Assembly (NCBI GenBank): GCA_050179645.1
Contig: JBFXEX010000002.1
Span: 28,899-92,898 of the forward strand
DNA from: VAZQ01 sp050179645
GTDB taxonomy: Bacteria; Pseudomonadota; Alphaproteobacteria; Rhizobiales; Xanthobacteraceae
Direction of reading: 5' to 3'
DNA length: 64,000 nt
This document shows, one piece after another, positions 1-6,747 of the stretch (the stretch's first letter is position 1; every line of letters begins with the position of its first letter). The notes beneath the pieces are model-generated. The model did not search any database and had not been told where the DNA came from. It was given only the letters and a program-made list of their open reading frames with translations. The position numbers and the translations under genes are program-made.

Positions 1-1059
1 CGCGGCGTGATCCACTCCTGGGCGACCGATAAGGACGATCCCACCGACGAGCCACGCTGGGGCAAGGTCGGCAAGCAGAAAGTCGAGGATACCGGCCCGC
101 TCACTCGCAAGCGCATGGAGACCTGCGACGACGATTTCGTCGCGCACGCCAAGCGATTCATGAAAGAGCAGAACGACGCCGGCAAGCCGTTCTTCGTGTG
201 GCTCAACACCACCCACATGCATTTTATAACGCATACGAAGAAGGAAAGTCTCGGCCAGGCCGGCCGCTGGCAGTCACCCTATCACGACACCATGATCGAC
301 CACGACAAGAACGTCGGCGACGTGCTCGACTTTCTCGACGAAATGGGCCTGACCGACAATACCTTCGTAATGTATTCGACCGACAACGGCCCGCACCGGA
401 ACAGTTGGCCGGACGGCGGCATGACGCCGTTCCGCAGCGAAAAGAACACCAACTGGGAAGGCGCGTTCCGCGTTCCGATGCTCGTGCGCTGGCCGGGCAA
501 GATCGCCGCCGGCGCGGTGTCGACCGAAATCGTCCAGCACCACGACTGGTTCCCGACCTTCCTCGCCATGGCCGGCGATCCGGACGTGGTCGATAAGCTC
601 AAGAAAGGCTACCAGGCGATCGGACGCACCTACAAGAACCACATCGACGGCTACAACTTGCTGCCTTACCTGACCGGCCAGGAGAAGGAGAGCCCCCGCA
701 AGCTGTTCGTCTATATCAGCGACGACGGCGACATCCTCGCGTTGCGCTACGACCACTGGAAGGTCGTGTTTATGGAGCAGCGCTGCAAAGGCACCCTTGA
801 GGTCTGGGCCGAGCCGTTCACCCGGCTGAGAATACCCAAGCTCTACAATCTAAGGACCGATCCGTATGAGTTCGCGGACATCACGTCGAATACTTACTGG
901 GAGTGGTTCATCGAGCACGACTACATCATCTTCGCGATCAACTACATCTTCACCCAGTTTGCTGCGACGTTCAAAGAGTTTCCGCCAATTCAAAAACCCA
1001 ACAGTTTCACGATCAGCGACGCGATCGGCAAAATGCAGGAAGCGCACGGCGGCGGCTAA
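1..1059 (+). CDS. Arylsulfatase, 3' part (cut by window edge)
   Basis: C-terminal part of a sulfatase of the alkaline-phosphatase superfamily, which hydrolyses sulfate esters. The reading frame is open to the first base, so the start and the catalytic formylglycine motif (CxPSR) lie outside the window. Counting from the GTG at 7, an STDNG metal-binding motif is at about residues 124-128. The block EKNTNWEGAFRVP (about 145-157), followed by a VRWPGKI stretch, is typical of arylsulfatase-A-like enzymes, as is HHDWFPT further on. The last 100 residues carry the family's small C-terminal domain. The true substrate cannot be told. The gene reads towards a DUF1622 gene 78 bp downstream, with no obvious terminator between them. 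Confidence 0.85.
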   Translation, partial: RGVIHSWATDKDDPTDEPRWGKVGKQKVEDTGPLTRKRMETCDDDFVAHAKRFMKEQNDAGKPFFVWLNTTHMHFITHTKKESLGQAGRWQSPYHDTMIDHDKNVGDVLDFLDEMGLTDNTFVMYSTDNGPHRNSWPDGGMTPFRSEKNTNWEGAFRVPMLVRWPGKIAAGAVSTEIVQHHDWFPTFLAMAGDPDVVDKLKKGYQAIGRTYKNHIDGYNLLPYLTGQEKESPRKLFVYISDDGDILALRYDHWKVVFMEQRCKGTLEVWAEPFTRLRIPKLYNLRTDPYEFADITSNTYWEWFIEHDYIIFAINYIFTQFAATFKEFPPIQKPNSFTISDAIGKMQEAHGGG

Positions 1060-1137
1060 AGCATATTCTGGGCGGCGGGGTACCCGCCGCCCGCTCTCGC
1101 AGAATCGCGACCTTCCAAATTCGGATAGGATCACGCG

Positions 1138-1497
1138 ATGAAAGAATGGCTTGTTTTCGCCGCAGAGCAGTCTGTCATCGTTATCGATGCGATGGCCTTG
1201 ATCATCGTTTTTGTCGGCACGGTCGAGGCCTTCATCTCCGGCCTGCGCGTGATGTTTTCCTCACCATCCGGACACGAGCGGCGTGACGTGTGGCTCCGCC
1301 ATGCACGTTGGCTAATTGCCGGACTGACGTTCTTGCTTGCCGCCGACATCATCGAAACCGCGATTACACCAGACTGGGAAGACATCGGCCGCATTGCGGC
1401 GATCGCCGCAATCCGGACGGCATTGAATTGCTTTCTGGAACGTGACTTGGACGAAGTTCGGGAACGGCAGCGCCAACCTGCCGAGACTCGCGCTTAG
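1138..1497 (+). CDS. DUF1622 family membrane protein
   Basis: Small integral membrane protein of 119 residues that I recognise as DUF1622. Hydrophobic segments are at about residues 10-33 and 58-72, with a third weaker one near 84-96. The tail is charged (ERDLDEVRERQRQ), as is common in this family. No enzymatic motif is visible and the family has no established function. The ATG at 1138 gives the usual length. It follows the sulfatase in the same direction but is probably independent of it. Family assignment is fairly sure; role unknown. Confidence 0.7.
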   Translation: MKEWLVFAAEQSVIVIDAMALIIVFVGTVEAFISGLRVMFSSPSGHERRDVWLRHARWLIAGLTFLLAADIIETAITPDWEDIGRIAAIAAIRTALNCFLERDLDEVRERQRQPAETRA

Positions 1498-1568
1498 CGG
1501 GGCTTGCAACTTCCTCCTGGCGCCCTCGGACGGACCAAGATCGTCGGCTACAACGAACGGGAGGTGAC

Positions 1569-1814
1569 ATGTCGGCGCTGGATATCTTCGCCTGGATCGT
1601 TCTGATCGTCGTCGTCGTCAGCACCGTGGCGGTCGCGCTGTTCCTGGCGGCCCTCCCTGGTTCTATCGCCAGGAGCCGCAATCATCCGTGGGCCCAGGCC
1701 GTCACCGTAGGCGGATGGGTGACGTTTTTCCTTGGCTTCGTTCTCTGGCCGGTCGTCCTGATCTGGGCCTACGTGGACGTTCCGCCGCCGCAGAAGCGCG
1801 AGGCGGCGCCATGA
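1569..1814 (+). CDS. DUF3302 family inner-membrane protein
   Basis: An 81-residue protein with two hydrophobic segments (about 6-30 and 45-70), matching DUF3302 (E. coli YibI/YiaW type). In enterobacteria this family is encoded directly before a HlyD-like membrane-fusion protein (YibH), and the same pairing is seen here. The stop codon overlaps the ATG of the next gene in an ATGA arrangement, so the two are translationally coupled. A purine-rich ribosome site (gggaggtg) lies just before the ATG. The function is probably in the same envelope complex as its partner, but the substrate is unknown. Confidence 0.75.
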   Translation: MSALDIFAWIVLIVVVVSTVAVALFLAALPGSIARSRNHPWAQAVTVGGWVTFFLGFVLWPVVLIWAYVDVPPPQKREAAP

Positions 1815-2752
1815 TCGTCTTCCTGATCATGGTCTACCTCGCCATCCTCTTCACCCTGGCGAAGCTGAAAATCATCCAGTTCAACCTGTTCTGGAAAATC
1901 TCCCCCGCCATTGTCTTCGTTCTGCTGCTCGTGGGCCTGTTCATCCCGATGGGTTGGGGGGCGCCGAGCGGACCGGTGCTGGTCATTCGCCAATCGGTAC
2001 CGATCGTTCCCGATGTGTCCGGCGAGGTGATCGACGTCCCGGTGCAGGCCAATGTGCCACTCAAGGCAAACGACGTCCTGTTCCGGATCGACCCGGTGCC
2101 GTTCGAGGCAAAGGTCAAGGCCATCGAGGCGCAACTCAAGTTCCAGGAGTTGCGTCTATCCCAGATGACCCAACTGCAGGAGCGCGGCACCGGGCGCACG
2201 TTCGATGTCGAGGAGCGGCAGGCCGAGGTCGATCGCCTGCGCGCGCAGCTTCAAGGCGCAAAGTGGGATCTCGACAAGACGGTGGTGCGAGCCCCCACCG
2301 ACGGTTACGTGACCAACCTCGCGTTGCGCAAGGGCGCGCGCGTCGCGTCGCTGCCGCTCTCGCCGGTGATGGCGTTCATCGATACCGCGGACACCCGCGC
2401 GGGCGTCGAAATCTCACAGATCAGCGTGCGTTACGTGGAACCGGGGCAGTCGGTGGAGCTCACATTCAAGTTTGCGCCGGGCCAAATCCACACCGGAAAG
2501 GTCTTGGCGGTGCTGCAAGCCATCTCGACCGGCCAGGTACAGGCTTCGGGACTGGCCATAACGCCGAAGGAGCTGGAGGCCGCGCCGTTCGTTGTCCGGG
2601 TCGAATTTGACGACAAAGACTTCGCCCAGCGTCTGCCGGCAGGAAGCGTCGGCACCGCCGCAATCTTCACCGATCACGTCAAGCCCGCGCACATGATCCG
2701 CAAGGTCTTGTTGCGGCAGATCGCGATCCTGAATTACATCAATCCGTTCTGA
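1811..2752 (+). CDS. HlyD/EmrA-type membrane-fusion protein (YibH-like)
   Basis: Periplasmic adaptor of 313 residues. Two membrane segments lie at the N terminus (about 3-17 and 30-48), followed by the first half of a biotinyl-lipoyl fold (about 58-96), a coiled-coil hairpin (about 98-155), the second lipoyl half (RAPTDGYVTNL) and a beta-barrel domain. This is the order of HlyD family adaptors. The ATG at 1811 overlaps the stop of the DUF3302 gene by 4 bp, which fixes the start; the frame stays open upstream but those codons belong to the overlapping gene. No ABC, MFS or RND transporter gene lies nearby, as with yibH. It probably bridges an unlinked or unrecognised exporter. Confidence 0.85.
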   Translation: MIVFLIMVYLAILFTLAKLKIIQFNLFWKISPAIVFVLLLVGLFIPMGWGAPSGPVLVIRQSVPIVPDVSGEVIDVPVQANVPLKANDVLFRIDPVPFEAKVKAIEAQLKFQELRLSQMTQLQERGTGRTFDVEERQAEVDRLRAQLQGAKWDLDKTVVRAPTDGYVTNLALRKGARVASLPLSPVMAFIDTADTRAGVEISQISVRYVEPGQSVELTFKFAPGQIHTGKVLAVLQAISTGQVQASGLAITPKELEAAPFVVRVEFDDKDFAQRLPAGSVGTAAIFTDHVKPAHMIRKVLLRQIAILNYINPF

Positions 2753-2796
2753 GGCCGCCCCTTGATGTACGCCGGACACGGCAAGGCGCACGTTCG

Positions 2797-3192
2797 ATGA
2801 CAAGACTGTTGTTGATCGTGACTGCGGTGTTCGAGGCGGTAACCGGATTGCTGCTGATGTTTTGGCCGGCCGGGGCGCTGAAGCTGTTGTTCGGACCGGC
2901 CACCGCCGCACCCCTCGGACCGGGTGGCGCGCGCGTCGCAGGCATCGCGCTGCTCGCTCTCGGTATCGCCTGCTGGTTCGCCCGCGAACGTGGGTTGACA
3001 CCGGCCGGAAGGCGAATGCGCGCGATCATGCTGACGTATAACGTGGCCGTGGCCGCCTTGCTGGTGGTGGCGGGCGTCCACTACGCGCCTGTCGGCATTG
3101 CCCTGTGGCCGGCCGTCTTCGCGCATTGCGTGCTGGCGGTCTGGTGCGTGGCGTCGCTCAGGCGGGGCGCACCGGAGCCACCGGCCGGCTAA
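2797..3192 (+). CDS. Four-helix hypothetical membrane protein
   Basis: A 131-residue protein with four predicted hydrophobic helices (about 4-25, 47-62, 78-95 and 100-120) separated by short charged loops. It has a conserved-looking GPGGARVAGIALLALG stretch. I do not recognise a named family; similar small proteins are usually annotated as hypothetical membrane proteins. It is co-directional with the HlyD gene, 44 bp downstream, and ends 19 bp before the convergent nrdR stop. No catalytic motif is seen. Confidence 0.6.
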   Translation: MTRLLLIVTAVFEAVTGLLLMFWPAGALKLLFGPATAAPLGPGGARVAGIALLALGIACWFARERGLTPAGRRMRAIMLTYNVAVAALLVVAGVHYAPVGIALWPAVFAHCVLAVWCVASLRRGAPEPPAG

Positions 3193-3211
3193 CTCATGAG
3201 GCGACCGTATG

Positions 3212-3691
3212 CTACTTTCTTGTAGCGGTCTTGCCTTCCTCCTCCCCCGACAACTCGTCGAGCAACGTTTCGAAGTCCTTGGCCTCGCGGAAGTTGCGAT
3301 AGACCGAGGCGAAGCGCACATAGGCGACGTCATCCAGCGACCGCAGCGCCTCCATCACCAGTTCGCCGATAGCCTCTGAAGAAATTTCGGCCTCGCCCTG
3401 GCTTTCGAGTTCGCGCACGATCTTGGACACCGCCTGTTCGATCCGCTCCGGCTCGACCGGACGCTTGCGCAGCGCAATCTGGACCGAGCGCAGGAGCTTG
3501 TCGCGGTCGAACGGCACGCGCCGGCCGTTGCGTTTGATCACCGTCAGTTCGCGCAGCTGCACGCGCTCGAAGGTGGTGAAGCGGAAATTGCACGCGAGGC
3601 ACACCCGCCGGCGCCGGATGACGGAGCTGTCCTCCGTCGGCCGGGAATCCTTCACCTGGGTATCGAGGCTGGCGCAATTCGGACAGCGCAT
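3212..3691 (-). CDS. nrdR: Transcriptional repressor NrdR
   Basis: NrdR is a zinc-binding, ATP-cone repressor of ribonucleotide reductase genes. The 159-residue protein has the zinc ribbon cysteines C3, C6, C31 and C34, an RRRRVC DNA-contact stretch, and an ATP-cone domain (about 49-139) beginning VIKRNGRRVPFDRDKL. The length is normal. It is encoded 32 bp downstream of glyA on the same strand, the usual alphaproteobacterial order. The acidic and basic tail (EEEGKTATRK) is variable in the family. The call is firm. Confidence 0.97.
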   Translation of the reverse strand: MRCPNCASLDTQVKDSRPTEDSSVIRRRRVCLACNFRFTTFERVQLRELTVIKRNGRRVPFDRDKLLRSVQIALRKRPVEPERIEQAVSKIVRELESQGEAEISSEAIGELVMEALRSLDDVAYVRFASVYRNFREAKDFETLLDELSGEEEGKTATRK

Positions 3692-3723
3692 CTCGCCCTC
3701 TCAGCGGTGGCGCTGCATATCGA

Positions 3724-5031
3724 TCACCCCTGATAGATCGGGAAGCGGCCGACCAGCTTCTTCACCTTCTCGCGCACCGCGGCTTCGACGAGCGAGTCCT
3801 CTTCGACGCCTTTCTGCGACAGCACATCCAGCACTTCCGCGATCAGTTCCCCGACTTCCTGGAATTCGGCGATGCCGAAGCCGCGGGTCGTGCCGGCCGG
3901 CGTACCAAGCCGGACGCCCGAGGTGATGGCGGGCTTCTGCGGGTCGAACGGGATGCCGTTCTTGTTGCAGGTGATGTGGGCGCGGCCGAGCGCCAGTTCG
4001 GCGACCTTGCCGGTGAGGTTCTTCGGCCGCAGGTCGACCAGCATCAGGTGGGTGTCGGTGCCGCCGGAAACGATGTCGAAGCCCTTGGATTTCAGCGTCT
4101 CGGCGAGCGCCTTGGCATTGGCGACGACGTTCTTCGCATAAATCTTGAACGAGGGCCGCAGCGCCTCGCCGAACGCCACCGCCTTGGCGGCGATCACGTG
4201 CATCAGCGGACCGCCCTGGAGGCCCGGGAACACCGCCGAATTGATTCTCTTCGCCAGTTCGTCGTCGTTCGTCAGGATGAAGCCCGAGCGGGGGCCGCGC
4301 AGCGTCTTGTGCGCCGTCGAGGTGACCACATGCGCGTGCGGGAATGGCGACGGGTGCGCGCCGCCGGCAACCAGCCCGGCGAAATGCGCCATGTCGACCA
4401 TCAAGTACGCGCCGACCTTGTCGGCGATCTCCCGGAATCGCCGGAAATCCAGGATCCGCGGATAGGCGGAGCCGCCGGCGACGATCACCTTCGGCTTATG
4501 CTCGCGGGCCAATTTCGCCACTTCGTCCATGTCGATGCGGTGGTCGTCGCGGTTGACGCCATAGGGCACCGGCTTGAACCAGCGGCCGGACATGTTGACC
4601 GGCGAGCCGTGGGTCAGATGGCCGCCGGCGGCGAGATTGAGCCCCATGAAAACATCGCCCGGCTGCATCAGCGCCATGAACGCGGCGACGTTGGCGGAGG
4701 CGCCGGAGTGCGGCTGGACGTTTGCGAATTTGCATCCGAAAAGCCTGGTAACCCTCTCAATCGCCAGGTTTTCCGCCACGTCCACCCACTGACAGCCGCC
4801 GTAATAGCGCCGCCCCGGCAGGCCCTCGGCATACTTGTTGGTCAGGCACGAGCCCTGCGCCTCCAGCACCGCCCTGCTGACGATATTCTCCGACGCGATC
4901 AGCTCGATTTCATCGCGCTGACGCCCGAGTTCCTTGGCGATCGCATCGGCGACTTCGGGGTCGGTTTCGGCGAGCGATGCGGAAAACAGGCTGGCCGCGG
5001 GCGCCGCGGCGGCGGACGACGTCTGGGTCAT
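3724..5031 (-). CDS. glyA: Serine hydroxymethyltransferase
   Basis: PLP enzyme that converts serine and tetrahydrofolate to glycine and 5,10-methylene-THF, the main source of one-carbon units. The Schiff-base lysine is K242 in the STAHKTLRGPRSG motif. Other family signatures are IASENIVS near residue 46, YAEGLPGRRYYGG near 67, and the MVDMAHFAGLVAGG block near 211. I chose the ATG at 5031 (435 residues). A GTG three codons upstream (5040) is possible but gives an atypical extension. It is transcribed away from asnS and followed by nrdR. I looked for a glycine riboswitch in the 266 bp leader and saw none. Confidence 0.97.
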   Translation of the reverse strand: MTQTSSAAAAPAASLFSASLAETDPEVADAIAKELGRQRDEIELIASENIVSRAVLEAQGSCLTNKYAEGLPGRRYYGGCQWVDVAENLAIERVTRLFGCKFANVQPHSGASANVAAFMALMQPGDVFMGLNLAAGGHLTHGSPVNMSGRWFKPVPYGVNRDDHRIDMDEVAKLAREHKPKVIVAGGSAYPRILDFRRFREIADKVGAYLMVDMAHFAGLVAGGAHPSPFPHAHVVTSTAHKTLRGPRSGFILTNDDELAKRINSAVFPGLQGGPLMHVIAAKAVAFGEALRPSFKIYAKNVVANAKALAETLKSKGFDIVSGGTDTHLMLVDLRPKNLTGKVAELALGRAHITCNKNGIPFDPQKPAITSGVRLGTPAGTTRGFGIAEFQEVGELIAEVLDVLSQKGVEEDSLVEAAVREKVKKLVGRFPIYQG

Positions 5032-5297
5032 GCAATTCACACGGGGGTCGAAGGGTCACGGGAGTTCGGCCGGGCGATAGCATACTTGGGTCCGGACCGC
5101 CAAGGCGTGGACCGGTGGACATGAACGGATCGGCCGCTTTTCCCGCTTGTTAGGCGTTCTTAGCGTCCTGTGCGGCGCTTCTTCGCGTCCTTTCCCGCCC
5201 TTCCCGGCCTCTTCCCGGACGCTTCTGTGCCCGCAGAAAAACGCGCACCACTTCCCGCCGCTGGACAGCATCGCGGCCGCTCTGCCAGTCTCATTTC

Positions 5298-6704
5298 ATG
5301 ACCAAAACCACATTCGACGTCCGCGCAATCCTCGCCGGCGAGGCGCCCGCCGACACCCCCGTCACCGTCAAGGGCTGGGTGCGCACCCGGCGCGACTCCA
5401 AGGCCGGAATCTCGTTCGTCCATCTCTCGGACGGCTCGTGCTTCCATCCGGTGCAGGTGGTGGCGCCCAACACGCTGCCGAACTACACCGACGAAATCCT
5501 CAAGCTCACCGCGGGCTGCGCCATCGCGGCGACCGGCACCATCGTGCCCTCGCCCGCCAAAGGCCAGCCGTTCGAGATGCAGGCCACGAGCATCGAGGTA
5601 ATCGGCTGGGTCGACGACCCCGACACCTATCCGATCTCGCCCAAGCACCACACCATGGAATATCTGCGCGAGGTCGCGCACCTGCGACCGCGCACCAACG
5701 TCATCGGTGCGGCGACGCGCGTGCGCCACACGCTGGCGAAGGCGATCCACCGCTACTTCGACGACAACGGATTCCTCTGGGTCAACACCCCGATCATCAC
5801 CTCGTCGGACGCCGAGGGCGCGGGCGCCCTCTTTCGCGTCTCGGCGCTCGACTTCGCCAACCTGCCGCGCACGCGCGACGGCAAGGTGGACTTCGCGCAA
5901 GACTTCTTCGGCCGCGAGTCGTTCCTCACGGTGTCGGGCCAGCTCAACGTCGAGGCCTACTGCCTCGCGCTCAGCAAGGTCTACACCTTCGGCCCGACTT
6001 TTCGTGCTGAGAATTCCAATACCAGCCGGCACCTCGCCGAGTTCTGGATGATCGAGCCGGAGATCGCGTTCGCCGATCTGTCCGACGACGCCACCTTGGC
6101 CGAGGGCCTGCTCAAGTCGGTGTTCGCGACGCTGCTCAAGGAGCGCGCCGAAGATCTCGCATTCTTCGACGAGCGGGTCGAGAAAGGCCTCGTCGCCAAG
6201 CTCGAAGGCATCGCCTCATCCGAGTTCGTGCGCATGGACTACGGCGAGGCGATCAAGGTTTTGGAGAGCGCGAAGCAGAAATTCGAATTTCCGGTGAAGT
6301 GGGGCATCGACCTGCAATCCGAGCACGAGCGCTATCTCACCGAGACGCACGCCAAGAAGCCCGTGATCGTGATGAACTACCCCAAGGACATCAAGGCTTT
6401 CTACATGCGCGTCAACGACGACGGCAAAACCGTCGCGGCGATGGACGTGCTGGCGCCGGGCATCGGCGAGATCATCGGCGGCAGTCAACGCGAGGAACGC
6501 CTCGATGTGCTCGACGCGCGCATGGACGAGCACCAGATCGACAAGGAGCACTACGGTTGGTACCGCGACCTGCGCCGCTACGGCACCGTGCCGCACGCGG
6601 GATTTGGCTTAGGCTTCGAGCGCACGCTCGCCTATGTGACGGGACTGGCCAACGTGCGGGATGCGATTCCGTTTCCGCGGGTGCCGGGGAACGCGAGGTA
6701 TTGA
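5298..6704 (+). CDS. asnS: Asparagine-tRNA ligase
   Basis: Class IIb aminoacyl-tRNA synthetase charging tRNA-Asn with asparagine. The 468 residues match the bacterial AsnS length. The N-terminal OB-fold anticodon-binding domain covers about 1-110. Class II motif 2 is visible as FRAENSNTSRHLAEFWMIEPE around residue 235. Motif 3 (GFGLGFERTLAYVTG) lies near the C terminus, followed by IPFPRVPG. The asparagine-type sequence, rather than AspRS, is shown by AENSNTSRH. Many alphaproteobacteria lack AsnS and make Asn-tRNA through GatCAB, so its presence here is worth noting. It is divergent from glyA and convergent with the TIR gene. Confidence 0.95.
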   Translation: MTKTTFDVRAILAGEAPADTPVTVKGWVRTRRDSKAGISFVHLSDGSCFHPVQVVAPNTLPNYTDEILKLTAGCAIAATGTIVPSPAKGQPFEMQATSIEVIGWVDDPDTYPISPKHHTMEYLREVAHLRPRTNVIGAATRVRHTLAKAIHRYFDDNGFLWVNTPIITSSDAEGAGALFRVSALDFANLPRTRDGKVDFAQDFFGRESFLTVSGQLNVEAYCLALSKVYTFGPTFRAENSNTSRHLAEFWMIEPEIAFADLSDDATLAEGLLKSVFATLLKERAEDLAFFDERVEKGLVAKLEGIASSEFVRMDYGEAIKVLESAKQKFEFPVKWGIDLQSEHERYLTETHAKKPVIVMNYPKDIKAFYMRVNDDGKTVAAMDVLAPGIGEIIGGSQREERLDVLDARMDEHQIDKEHYGWYRDLRRYGTVPHAGFGLGFERTLAYVTGLANVRDAIPFPRVPGNARY

Positions 6705-6747
6705 GAACGGCCTATCGGGCCTACTTCACTGGTTTGTGTGCAGTCAC

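Noticed and set aside
3976..5124. Long plus-strand frame over glyA
   Set aside because: It is antisense to a complete, well-conserved glyA gene and has the Arg/His-rich composition of a GC-rich shadow frame.
5032..5297. Glycine riboswitch or other leader before glyA
   Set aside because: I looked for the conserved riboswitch motifs in the divergent gap and saw none; the sequence is repetitive C/T-rich.
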